DNA of 64,000 bases, taken from contig JBMONB010000128.1 of the NCBI GenBank assembly GCA_049325315.1, forward strand, positions 5,035-69,034, in the 5' to 3' direction. The notes below the pieces were generated by a model. The model searched no databases, was not told the origin of the DNA, and was given only the letters and a program-made list of their open reading frames with translations. The translations under genes were made by a program, and so were the position numbers. The stretch is from JAWLHU01 sp049325315 (GTDB lineage: Bacteria; Bacillota; Sulfobacillia; Symbiobacteriales; Symbiobacteriaceae). Below, one piece after another: positions 7,347 through 17,100 of this stretch (positions within the stretch are counted from its first letter, which is position 1; each line of letters begins with the position of its first letter).

Positions 7347-8758
7347 CGACCTTTCGCCCCCGAATCGTAACCGGACCCGTGGCCCGACCCACTGCCGGAT
7401 CCGGTGGAGAGCCAGGTGCGGGCCGGGGTGAAGAGCTTGTCGACCGCTGTCCGGGTGTGGGGCAGCGCCAGCACCACCACCCGGTCACCGGGCATCAGCG
7501 CATCGCGGCCGCTGGGCAGGACCACCGAGCCGTCGGTCCGGAAGAGCCCGCCCACCAGCGAGCCGCGCGGGAAGGTGATCTGGTGGAGCTTCCGCCCCGC
7601 CAGCGGACACTGGGGCGAGATGCGGAACTCGAGGGCTTGCAGGGACTCGCCCTCCATGAAGTGAATGCCCAACAGCTCCGACGGCCCCAGCAGGAAGCGC
7701 TGGATCGCCGCGGCGCTGATCACCTGGGGGTTGAGCACCACATCGACGCCCACCCGCTCCACCAGGTGCAAAAACTCCAGCCGGCGAATCGTCGCCACGG
7801 TCCGACGGGCCCCGAGATCCTTGGCCACCAGGCTGGCCAGCAGGTTCAGCTTGTCGTCGGAGGTGGTGGCCACGAACATGTCAGCGTTGGCGACCCCTTC
7901 CTCCCGCAGCAGTTCTGCATCGGCGCCGTCGCCGTTCAGCACCTGCACGGTGTTGAGGGCGCCCGCCAGGTGCTTGCAGCGCTGACGGTCCTGCTCGATC
8001 ACGGTGATGGAGAGGCCGTAGTCCGCCAATTGCCGGGCCAGGTGCTCACCGATGCGCCCGCCGCCCAGAATCGTCACCGTCTTGATCGGATGGACCTCCT
8101 GGCCCAGGAGCGCCTCAGCCGGCGCCGCCTCGCCGGTGCGGGCCAGCAGGAAGACCCGGTCGCCCGCCAGGATCTGATCGTTGCCCCGCGGGATCAGCAC
8201 CTGCTCATTCCGCTGGATCGCCGCGATCAGCACCTGCCCGAAGTCGATGCGGCTCAGGGTCTGGTTGACCACCGGGGCGTGGGGCGGCACCCGCAGCTCC
8301 AGCATCTGCAGCTTGCCGTCGGCGAAGTACTGGACCCCCAGCGCCTCGGGGCAGGTCACGAGCCGGGCAATCTCCTCCGCCGAGACCCGCTCGGGGCTGA
8401 GAATCAGGTCGATTCCCGCAAGGGCCGCGCCCCCGAACCAGCCGGGGGAGGCGTACTGCGGATTGCGCACCCGTGCGATGGTCCGGGCCTGCCCGCCGGC
8501 CCTGGCGGCCAGGCAGGCGACGATATTGATCTCATCGACCTCGGTGGCGGCCACCACCAGGTCGGCGCTGGCGAGGTCAACCTGCGCCTGCACCGACGGG
8601 CTGCACCACTCGCCAAGTATGGTCCGGACATCCAGGCTCTCCTCGACGACGCTGGCGCGCTCAGGCTGCTGCTCGATGACGTAGACGTCGTGCTCCTTGC
8701 TCAGCATCCGGGCCACGCTGTACCCCAGCTTGCCGGCGCCGATGATCACTGCGCGCAT
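7343..8758 (-). CDS. trkA: Trk potassium uptake regulatory NAD-binding subunit TrkA
   Basis: 471 residues carrying the full duplicated architecture: RCK_N (starts M-R-A-V-I-I-G-A-G-K-L-G, residues 1-~120), RCK_C (~140-220), a second RCK_N (V-T-I-L-G-G-G-R-I-G, ~230-350) and a second RCK_C (~365-455). Both Rossmann GxGxxG loops are intact, and acidic residues end the second strands (V-I-E-Q), which favours NAD(H). It binds TrkH on the inner face of the membrane and gates K+ uptake with nucleotide state. The C-terminus ends in an unusual Ser/Gly-rich tail (S-T-G-S-G-S-G-S-G-H-G) not needed for the fold. First gene of the trkA-trkH operon. Confidence 0.93.
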   Translation of the reverse strand: MRAVIIGAGKLGYSVARMLSKEHDVYVIEQQPERASVVEESLDVRTILGEWCSPSVQAQVDLASADLVVAATEVDEINIVACLAARAGGQARTIARVRNPQYASPGWFGGAALAGIDLILSPERVSAEEIARLVTCPEALGVQYFADGKLQMLELRVPPHAPVVNQTLSRIDFGQVLIAAIQRNEQVLIPRGNDQILAGDRVFLLARTGEAAPAEALLGQEVHPIKTVTILGGGRIGEHLARQLADYGLSITVIEQDRQRCKHLAGALNTVQVLNGDGADAELLREEGVANADMFVATTSDDKLNLLASLVAKDLGARRTVATIRRLEFLHLVERVGVDVVLNPQVISAAAIQRFLLGPSELLGIHFMEGESLQALEFRISPQCPLAGRKLHQITFPRGSLVGGLFRTDGSVVLPSGRDALMPGDRVVVLALPHTRTAVDKLFTPARTWLSTGSGSGSGHGSGYDSGAKGR

Positions 8759-8978
8759 CCGACTGATCCCTCACTGTCCTGATGGTGGGAAGCGATCGTG
8801 TTGCTGACATATTACCCGGATACCCACCCTCTTCCTGCCTGCATAGAAAAACGTGAGGAATGAGGACAAGGTCTTCCTTCCAGCGACATCTTTTCATACA
8901 TGGGCAGATCTCGGAGGATGTGGCCCTTCAGAACCCGAACTCTTACCCTTACTTGCGAAAATCGAAGGAGGCAGCGTC

Positions 8979-10217
8979 ATGCGGGTGCTGCACACCGCCG
9001 ACTGGCACTTTGGCCGCTCCCTGGAGAGCCGGAGCCGCCAGGAGGAGCATGAGCGGTTTGTCGACGAGCTCTGTGCCATCGTACGGGACGAGGCGATCGA
9101 TCTGGTCCTCGTCGCCGGCGATATCTTTGATACCGTCAACCCCTCGGCGGCGGCCGAGGAGCTTTATTGCGACGCCCTGGCCCGCCTGGGGGAGAACGGG
9201 AAGCGGGGGGTGGTGGTGATCGCCGGCAACCACGACTCCCCCGACCGGCTCAGCGCCGTGCGCCCGCTGGCCCAGCGGCACGGCGCCACCCTGCTGGGCT
9301 ACCCCTACGACGACCCCGGCTGCTACGGCTCCGACCCGCAGCGGGTCCGGCGGGTGGCGGCGGGGCCCGGCTGGGCGGAGATCGCTCTGCCCGGGGTCGA
9401 TCACTCGGCGGTGGTCCTGGCGCTGCCCTACCCCTCTGAGTCCCGGCTGAAGCAGCTGCTGGCCGACAGCCTGGGGGAGGAGGAGCTTCAGCGGTCCTAC
9501 TCCGACCAGGTCCGCCGCTGGTTCGAGGTCGCCTCGCAGCACTACCGGCCGGAGACCGTCCGGCTGGCGATGAGCCACATCTACGTGGCGGGGGGCGCCG
9601 AGTCGGTGGAGTCGGAGCGGCCGATTCAGATGGGCGGGGCCTACACGGTGACGCCGCAGGCGATGCCCGCCGCCGCCCAGTACGTGGCGCTGGGCCACCT
9701 GCACCGGGCGCAGCAGGTCCACAGCGCCCCCAGCCTGACCCGCTACGCCGGCTCGCCCATCGCCTTCTCCTTCTCGGAGGCGAACTACGCCAAGACGGTG
9801 ACGATCTTGGATCTTCAGCCCGCAGATGAGCGGGCCGCTGTGCGCGCGGTGGAGCTTTCCGCCGGACGGCCGCTGGTGCGCTGGCAGGCGACGGAGGGCA
9901 TCGCTCAGGTGGAGCGCTGGGTGGCAGAGGGGAAGGATCCCACCGCCTGGATCGACCTGGAGATCCATGTGCAGACGCCGCTCACGCTCGATCAGGTCCA
10001 CCGCCTGCGCCAGATGCGGGCGGAGTTCATTCACATCCGTCCGGTCATCGCCACCGCTGAGGCGGAGCTGGCCTTGACCACGGAGCGGCAGGCGCTCAGC
10101 CTCCAGGAGCAGTTCACCCGCTTCTTCCAGGCCAACCGGGGCGGCACGCCGTCCGACGAGCTGGTCCGGCTCTTCTTGGAGTTGGCCGCCGACGAGGATG
10201 AGGAGGTGGAAGCATGA
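8979..10217 (+). CDS. sbcD: exonuclease subunit SbcD (Mre11-type nuclease)
   Basis: 412 residues from ATG 8979, chosen for the GAAGGAGG site 10 bases upstream; the frame also runs further upstream without a ribosome site. The calcineurin-like phosphoesterase core is complete: H-T-A-D-W-H (metal ligands Asp, His), V-A-G-D-I-F-D, I-A-G-N-H-D-S, M-S-H-I-Y and G-H-L-H-R. With SbcC it forms the Mn-dependent SbcCD complex, which cuts DNA hairpins and trims double-strand ends. Its stop overlaps the sbcC start in ATGA, the usual coupled pair. The divergent trkA lies upstream with ~220 bases between. Confidence 0.95.
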   Translation: MRVLHTADWHFGRSLESRSRQEEHERFVDELCAIVRDEAIDLVLVAGDIFDTVNPSAAAEELYCDALARLGENGKRGVVVIAGNHDSPDRLSAVRPLAQRHGATLLGYPYDDPGCYGSDPQRVRRVAAGPGWAEIALPGVDHSAVVLALPYPSESRLKQLLADSLGEEELQRSYSDQVRRWFEVASQHYRPETVRLAMSHIYVAGGAESVESERPIQMGGAYTVTPQAMPAAAQYVALGHLHRAQQVHSAPSLTRYAGSPIAFSFSEANYAKTVTILDLQPADERAAVRAVELSAGRPLVRWQATEGIAQVERWVAEGKDPTAWIDLEIHVQTPLTLDQVHRLRQMRAEFIHIRPVIATAEAELALTTERQALSLQEQFTRFFQANRGGTPSDELVRLFLELAADEDEEVEA

Positions 10218-13200
10218 AGCCGGTCCGTCTGGAGTTCTCTGGTTTGCAGTCCTACCGGGAGCTGCAGGTGATCGACTTTGCGGACCTGCTGGGCGGCGGC
10301 CTCTTCGGCATCTTCGGTCCCACCGGCGCCGGCAAGTCGACGATTCTCGATGCGATCACCCTGGCGCTCTATGGCCGGGTTGAGCGTGCCAAGGGCACCG
10401 CTGGCATCATGAACCAGGCGGAGAAACGGCTCACGGTGAAGTTCCAGTTTGTCCTGGGTGAGGGTCATGCGTATCGCGTGGAGCGGTCCTATAAGCGGGA
10501 GAAGGAGACCGAATCAATCCGGACCGAGCACTGCCGGCTGATCGAGCTGGTCGGTGGGCTGGAACGGGTGCTGGCCGATAAGGACGGCGATGTGAACCGG
10601 GCGGTGATGGAGATTCTGGGGCTCACCCTCGATGACTTCACCCGCGCCGTGGTGCTGCCGCAAGGGCAGTTCGCCGAGTTCCTGCACCTGAGCGGCCGGG
10701 AGCGGACCCAGATGCTGCAGCGCATCTTCTCGCTCTCGCAGTACGGCGACAAGCTGAACCAGCGGCTGAAGCGGCGGATTGAGATGGTGACCGGCCAGTT
10801 GACCCGGGTGCAGGGCGAGCAGGCCGGCCTGGGTGACGCCTCCGCCGAGGCGGTGGATGCGGCAGCTGCGGCCCTGCGGGCAGCGGAGGAGCGGGTCGTG
10901 ACCGCCCAGCAGGAGCTGGATGCGGTGGAGCAGCAGTTCCGGGCCTGGGAGAAGGTCTGGGAGCTGCAGCAGGAGCTGGCCGGCGTGGCCGCCGACCTGG
11001 GGGCCTGGCAGGGCCGCGCCCCTGAGGCCGATGGCTGGCGGCAGGAGCTGGCCGCCGCCCGGCGGGCGGAGGAGGTCCGGCCCCACCTGGCGGCGGAGCG
11101 GCAGGCCCGCAGCCAGGCGGAGCAGGCCGCGGTGCGGCTGGCGGAGGTGGAGGAGGCGCTGGCCCGGGCGGTGGAGGCGGAGCGGGTGGCGGCGGAGGCC
11201 TACGAGGCGGCGCGCGCAAAGCGGGCAGCGGAGGGGCCGGAACTGACCCGGCGGCGCCACCAGCTGGAGCAGGCGCTCGCCCTGGAGCCGGCCCTGGCAG
11301 AGGGGCGACAGCGGGTGGCCGACCTGGAGGACCGGGTTGCCAAGGGGCAGAAGCTGACCGCCGACGTCGCGGCGCGAATCGCGTCGGGGGAGACCGCACT
11401 CTCGACACTGGCGGTGCAGGAGAGCGACCTGCGCACCCAACTGAGCGCGGTCGAGGTGGACGCGGAGCACCGCGCCCGCATCGCCGAGGCGCGCCGCCTG
11501 CTGGACCGGCTCCGTGAGGCGGAGCAGGCGCTGGCGGAGGCAGAGCGGCGGCTGGCCCTGCGCCGGCAGCAGCTGGCGGAGGCCCGGCAGGCCGCTGAGC
11601 AGGCCCGGGCGGCGGTTGACGCCGCCAGGCAGCGCCAGGCGGAGCATGAGCGTGAGCTGGAGCGGCTGGAGGGGGAGCGCCCCGCCGACGAGGAGGAGCT
11701 GCGGAGCCAGGAGGGATGGCTGAGCCGGGCGGAGGAGCAGATTCGGGCGGTGGCCGAGGGGACCGCCCTGCTTCGGCAGCGGCAGGCGGAGCGGGCGGAG
11801 CGCCAGCGTGAAGCGGCCCGTCTGGCCGGCGAGGCCGAGGTGGCGGCAGCGGAGGAGGCGCGGCTGCGCCAGGTGCTGGAGACGGCCCGCAGGGCGCTCG
11901 ATGAGGCGCGCGCCCGGTTAGAGGAGGCGAAGCGCCACGAGCACGCCGTCGCCCTGATCCAGTCGCTCACCCCGGGCGAGCCGTGCCCGGTCTGCGGCTC
12001 CCGGGAGCACCCCGCCCCGGCGGTGCCGGACTCTCCGGTGGAGATGGATGGCGCCCTGGCGGCGGTGGCCGGGTCGGAGCAGGCGGTGCGCCAGGCCGAG
12101 CAGGGGCTGGAGCGGGCTGTCCGGCAGCGGGCCGATGCCGAGGGGCGAGTGGCTACCGCCGCTCACTTGGAGGAAGAGGCCGGGCGGGCGATCGTTCAGG
12201 CCGAGGCCCTGGTGGAGGCGGCGCGCTCCCGCTTGCCCGAGAGCTGGCGTGCGCTGGTACCCGAGGCGCTGCCCGGGGCGCTGGAGCGGGAGCAGGCGGA
12301 GCAGGCCGGCCGCAAGCAGCGGTACCAGGCCTGGCAGCTCGCGCTGACCGAGCTGCGCCAGAGGCGGGACGACCAGGCCCGCAGCGCCGCCGAGGCCGCA
12401 GCGGAGGCATCGGCCCGGGAGGCGACGGCGCAGGCCGCTGCGCGGAGCCTTGCGGAGACCGAGGCGGAGGCGGCTGCCCAGGCGGAGGCCACCGAGGAGC
12501 GGCGACGGGAGTTTGACCAGGCCCGGGGCGATCATGATGCGGCGGCGATTGAGGCGGAGCAGAGGCGCATCGAGGGCGCCGACCGGGAGGCCAACCGGCT
12601 CCGCCAGGCGCTGGACAAGCTCCGCCAGGAGCAGCAGGCCCAGGAGCAGGCGCTGGGCGAGGACCGGAAGAAGCACCAGGACTATGTCAACCTGCTGCAC
12701 CAGCGTCAGTTGGAGCAGGCCCAGGCCCGGCAGCGGCTGGAGGAGGCGGCGGCGCAGTACCAGAGCCTGAGCGGCGGCCAGCCCGCCGCCCCACAGCTGC
12801 AGGCGGTGGAGCAGGCGCTGCAGCGGTTGGAGAAGGCGGAGTCTGAGAGCGCCGGGGCGTTGGAAAGGGCCCGGGAGGCGCGCGGCCACGCCGGCGCTCA
12901 GCAGGCGGCGGGGCACCGGGAGGAGGCGCTGAGCAAGCTGCGCCTGGCCGAGGCGGAAGAGGCGCTGCTGGGGGCGCTGCGTGCAGCCGCCTTTACCGAT
13001 GCTGCTGCGGCTGCGGCGGCCCTGCGCTCCCCGGAGCGGCAGGCGGAGCTGGAGCGGCAGGTGACCGACTACGAGCGGGAGGGCGACCGCCTGCAGAGCC
13101 GGCAGACCAACCTGACCGCCCAGCTGGACGGGCGAAGCCTGACCGAAGCCGATTGGCTGGGGTGGCAGGAGCGGCGGGAGGGGAGCAGAGCCGCCCTTGC

Positions 13201-13819
13201 CCACGAGCGGGACGAGCGGGCCCGGGCCAGGCAGGTGCACGATGATTTGCTGGCCAAGCAGAAGCGGTGGCAGGAGCTGGAGGAACAGCGGGAGTCGCTG
13301 AGCACCGGCCTGAACCACCTGGAGGAGCTGAAGGCGCTCCTGCGGGGCAACGCATTCGTGGACTTCCTGGCCGAGGAGCAGATGGCCCGGGTCGCTGCGG
13401 AGGCCTCGGTGAGGCTGGGGCAGTTGACCCGGCACCGCTATGGGCTGGAGACGGAGTCGGGCGGGGGCTTCGCTGTGCGCGACGACGCCAACGGCGGCGC
13501 CCGCCGGGCGGTGACGACGCTCTCGGGGGGCGAGACCTTTTTGACCTCGCTCTCGCTGGCGCTGGCGCTCTCGGCGCAGATTCAGCTGCGGGGGCATTTT
13601 CCGCTGGAGTTCTTCTTTCTCGATGAGGGGTTTGGCACCCTCGACCCCGACCTGCTGGACGTGGTGATCTCGACCCTGGAGCGGCTCCACTTCGAGAACC
13701 TGCATGTGGGCGTGATCAGCCATGTGCCTGAGTTGCGCTCTCGCCTCCAACGCCGTGTGATCGTTGAACCGGCCACCCCTGGGGGTCGGGGCAGTCGGGT
13801 TGTTGTGGAGCGGCTCTAG
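10214..13819 (+). CDS. sbcC: exonuclease subunit SbcC (Rad50-type ATPase)
   Basis: 1201 residues. Walker A G-P-T-G-A-G-K-S-T (~residues 35-43), Q-loop L-P-Q-G-Q-F-A-E-F-L, two long Ala/Glu/Gln/Arg-rich coiled coils, a zinc hook C-P-V-C at residues 591-594 at the midpoint, ABC signature T-L-S-G-G-E-T-F, and Walker B L-E-F-F-F-L-D-E-G-F-G-T-L-D. All motifs of the SMC-like SbcC family are present. Dimerising through the hook, it tethers DNA ends while ATP hydrolysis drives the SbcD nuclease. The coiled coils are extremely rich in GAG/GCG/CGG codons, which explains the many long shadow reading frames here. It ends 23 bases before an unusual structured repeat region. Confidence 0.95.
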   Translation: MKPVRLEFSGLQSYRELQVIDFADLLGGGLFGIFGPTGAGKSTILDAITLALYGRVERAKGTAGIMNQAEKRLTVKFQFVLGEGHAYRVERSYKREKETESIRTEHCRLIELVGGLERVLADKDGDVNRAVMEILGLTLDDFTRAVVLPQGQFAEFLHLSGRERTQMLQRIFSLSQYGDKLNQRLKRRIEMVTGQLTRVQGEQAGLGDASAEAVDAAAAALRAAEERVVTAQQELDAVEQQFRAWEKVWELQQELAGVAADLGAWQGRAPEADGWRQELAAARRAEEVRPHLAAERQARSQAEQAAVRLAEVEEALARAVEAERVAAEAYEAARAKRAAEGPELTRRRHQLEQALALEPALAEGRQRVADLEDRVAKGQKLTADVAARIASGETALSTLAVQESDLRTQLSAVEVDAEHRARIAEARRLLDRLREAEQALAEAERRLALRRQQLAEARQAAEQARAAVDAARQRQAEHERELERLEGERPADEEELRSQEGWLSRAEEQIRAVAEGTALLRQRQAERAERQREAARLAGEAEVAAAEEARLRQVLETARRALDEARARLEEAKRHEHAVALIQSLTPGEPCPVCGSREHPAPAVPDSPVEMDGALAAVAGSEQAVRQAEQGLERAVRQRADAEGRVATAAHLEEEAGRAIVQAEALVEAARSRLPESWRALVPEALPGALEREQAEQAGRKQRYQAWQLALTELRQRRDDQARSAAEAAAEASAREATAQAAARSLAETEAEAAAQAEATEERRREFDQARGDHDAAAIEAEQRRIEGADREANRLRQALDKLRQEQQAQEQALGEDRKKHQDYVNLLHQRQLEQAQARQRLEEAAAQYQSLSGGQPAAPQLQAVEQALQRLEKAESESAGALERAREARGHAGAQQAAGHREEALSKLRLAEAEEALLGALRAAAFTDAAAAAAALRSPERQAELERQVTDYEREGDRLQSRQTNLTAQLDGRSLTEADWLGWQERREGSRAALAHERDERARARQVHDDLLAKQKRWQELEEQRESLSTGLNHLEELKALLRGNAFVDFLAEEQMARVAAEASVRLGQLTRHRYGLETESGGGFAVRDDANGGARRAVTTLSGGETFLTSLSLALALSAQIQLRGHFPLEFFFLDEGFGTLDPDLLDVVISTLERLHFENLHVGVISHVPELRSRLQRRVIVEPATPGGRGSRVVVERL

Positions 13820-13858
13820 GCTTTTTTCCGGGCACGTCGTTTCCGGGCACGTCGGTTG

Positions 13859-14047
13859 GGGGGCACCCCGCCGCCCCACGGATCCGTTGCTTACGGGCGC
13901 TAGGCTGCCCTTTTGGGGGCGCCACCGATTGAAACCGTGTTCGGGTGGGCTACCTGGGCTACGACACCGCCAATCGGTGGCGTCGTCGGGTAGGCCAAGC
14001 GCCCGTAGGCTTCCGGCTCCTAGTGGGCTTCGGGGTACCCCCCGCCC
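13859..14047 (+). repeat. dispersed structured repeat, copy A (about 185 bases, nested stems)
   Basis: Outer arms TACGGGCGCT (13892-13901) and AGCGCCCGTA (13998-14007) enclose inner arms CGCCACCGATTG (13920-13931) and CAATCGGTGGCG (13971-13982), with a 39-base loop containing GAAACCGTGTTCGGGT and GGGCTACGACAC. A reverse-strand copy at 54825-55013 and a half copy at 54323-54402 share the left flank, arms, loop blocks and a right flank with GGGGTACCC. The gap between sbcC and addB (13820-14171) consists almost entirely of this element; the remainder holds a Shine-Dalgarno AGGAGG for addB. No coding gene is seen. Confidence 0.8.
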
Positions 14048-14171
14048 TCCGGTCTTGACCTGGTCCAACCCGACTGACTGCGGGGTGGGCGGGGTGGCGC
14101 TTCCCCTTGGGCTTACCTTTACTGGGGGAATCCCCTGCGGGTCCTTCAACGGCACTTATAGGAGGCATTGT

Positions 14172-17100
14172 ATGTCGCTTCGACTTCTCATCGGGAGCGC
14201 GGGGGCCGGGAAGACCTATACCTGCCTCGACGAGATCTCCGCCGCGGCTCGGGGACCTGGGGGGCCTTTGATCCTTTTGGTGCCGGAGCAGGCTACTTTT
14301 CAGATGGAGCAGGCGCTGCTGGCTCCGGGGCGGCTTACTGGGATCATGCGGGCTCAGGTGCTCTCGTTTCAGCGGCTGGCCTGGCGGGTCTCGCTTCGGG
14401 CGGGGGGGCTGGCGCATCCGCCGCTTTCTGAGCTGGGGAAGCGAATGGTTCTGCGCGCCCTGTTGGAGCGGCGTCAGGGGGAGCTGCGCATCTTCGCGCA
14501 GGTGGCGGACCGGCCGGGGTTTATTGAGAAGCTGGCGGGGACGATTTCGGAGCTGCGGACCTACCAGCAGGGGCCATCTCAACTGTTGCGCCACCTGCGC
14601 TTCATGTCGGCTACGGGGCAGGAGGAGACTGCGCTGGGGGCCAAGCTGCATGACCTGGCCTTGGTCATGTCCGACCTTTCGGCCTATACCTCGGGGCGCT
14701 TTACGGATCCGGACGACTACCTTTCCGTGCTGGCAGAGCGGCTGCCGGCCAGCGAAGTGCTGGCCGACGCTGAGGTCTGGGTGGATGGCTTTACGGGGTT
14801 TACGCCCCAGGAGCTTGCCGTAATGGGGGCGATCTTCTCGTCGGCCCGGCGGGTTCATCTTTCGCTCTGCATCGCACCCTCGCAGCTTTACAAGGCGGGG
14901 GGGCACCACAATGAGGGGGACCTTTTTCACCCGACCCTTTCTACCTATGATCAGATTATGAAGCTGGCGGCCACCCACTCCGTGGTGGTGGAGGAGCCGC
15001 TGCTGCTCCGGGAGACGCCTCGCTTCGCCTCGGCGCCGGAGCTTGCCTATATTGAAAAGCACCTTTTCAAGCTGACCCCCTCGGCCTGGACCCTGGGGGC
15101 GCCCTCGGCGATTACCCTCGTCCAGGCGCAGAACCGGCGGGAGGAGGTGGAGGCGGCGGCCCGCGAGGTGCTCCGCCTGGTGCGGGAGGACGGGCTGCGC
15201 TACCGGGCGATTGCGGTGGTGGTTCGCAACCTGGACGCCTACGGCGACCTGACGGCCTCTGTCTTTGCGGAGCATGGGATTCCGGCCTTTATCGATCGTC
15301 GGCGAACGGTTGCGCATCATCCTCTGGTGGAGCTTTTGCGGGCGGCGCTGGAGACGGTGATTACCGACTGGGCCTATGCGCCTGTGTTTCGGTATCTGAA
15401 GACCGACCTGACCAACGCTTATCGCGACCAGGTGGACCTGCTTGAGAACTACGTGATCGAGCACGGGATTCGGGGGCGGGCCTGGCAGCAGGAGGACCCC
15501 TGGCAGTTTGTGCGCCGCTACACCCTCGAGGAGGAGGAAGCCGCCTCCCCGGGGCAGCAGGCGATGCTGGAGCGGCTGCACCGGGTTCGTCACCGCGCTA
15601 CGGCCGAGCTGGTCGCCTTCCACAAGCGGCTGGCCCGGCGGGGGCGCAGGGGGCTTACGGTGCGGGAGATCACTACTGCGCTCTTCCAGCTGGTCGATGA
15701 GCTGAAGGTGGCCCGGCGGCTGGAACAGTGGAGCGGGGAGGCGGAGGCGGCGGGCGACCTGGAGACCGCCCGGGAGCACGAGCAGGTCTGGGACGGCGTG
15801 CTGGAGCTGATGGACCAGATGGTGGAGGGGCTGGGCGAGGCGACCGTCAGCCTGAGCCAGTACCTGCATATTCTCTCGGCTGGGCTTGACGGGATGCGGC
15901 TTGGGCTGATTCCGCCCGGGCTCGACCAGGTGATTGTGGGGACTGTGGAGCGGAGCCGGCATGCGGGGGTGCGGGCGACGCTCATTTTGGGTGCCACCGA
16001 GAAGGACTTTCCGCCGCAGCCGCCGGAAGATGCGATCTTTACGGACCGGGAGCGGGAGAGGCTGGAGAAGGAGGGGCTGGAGGTTGGCCCCACCAGCCTG
16101 CTGCGGCTCTTCCAGGAGCAGTACTTTACCTACGTGGCGCTGACCCGCGGCTCCGACCGGCTCTACCTGAGCTACCCGCTGGCGGACGAGTCGGGGCGGT
16201 CGCTGTCGCCGTCGCCGGTCATCCGGCGGATGATGCAGCTCTTCCCGGACCTTGCGGTCAAACCGGCGGTGGACCCGCTGCCTACCGCCCCGGCGACGCT
16301 GGCGGCGGTCACCAGCCCCGCCCACCTGGCGGCGGCCCTGGCGCGGGCGCTCCGGCTGCACCGCTCGGGGTATGCGCTGGATCCGCAGTGGCTCGAGGTC
16401 TACCAGTGGGCGGTGCTCGACCCGAAGCTCCAGCGGCAGATGGCGCCGGTACTGGCCTCGGTGGCCTACGAGGAGTGGTACGGGCAGCGCTCCGGGCCCC
16501 TGAGCCCCGAACTGGCCCGGCTGCTGTACGGTGATCGCCTTCTGACCAGCGTTAGCCGGCTGGAGTCGTTCATCGCCTGCCCCTTCCGGCACTTCGCCAG
16601 CCATGGGCTGCGGCTTTCGGAGCGGGCCAAGTTCCAGGTGACCGCCCCGGAGTTCGGGCTCTTCTACCATGCCGCTCTCAGCCTCTTTGTGCGGGAGCTG
16701 GCGGCAGAGGGGCGCCCCTGGAACACCCTTCAGCCCGAGGAGGCGGCGGAGCGGATGGACCGGCTGGTCGACCTGCTGGCGCCGCGCCTGCAGAGCGAGA
16801 TTCTGCTCTCCAGCCCGCAGCACCGCTACCTGCTCCGGGTCATGCGCCGGACGCTCCACGCCTCGCTCCGCTTCCTCAACGAGCACATGTACCACGGCCA
16901 GTTCCGGCCGCTCTGGGTGGAACTGCCCTTCGGTGAATCTGGCGATGCCCCCGGGCTGCCGCCGGTCTCCATTGCCCTGCCCGACGGCAGCGAGGTGCTC
17001 CTGCGGGGCCGCATCGACCGGGTCGACGGCATGCAGGGGGAGGACGGCGCCTGGCATCTGCGGGTCTTCGACTACAAGTCGAGCCCGCGCAACCTCGACC

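Noticed and set aside
8759..8978. Riboswitch or T-box upstream of sbcD
   Set aside because: Some short complementary segments exist, but no conserved T-box or riboswitch core could be recognised.
8853..8978. N-terminal extension of SbcD to 8853
   Set aside because: The extension lacks a ribosome site and the conserved Mre11 start (M-R-V-L-H-T-A-D-W-H) is at 8979.
11918..14155. 745-codon open frame antisense to sbcC
   Set aside because: Shadow of the repetitive coiled-coil codons of sbcC.
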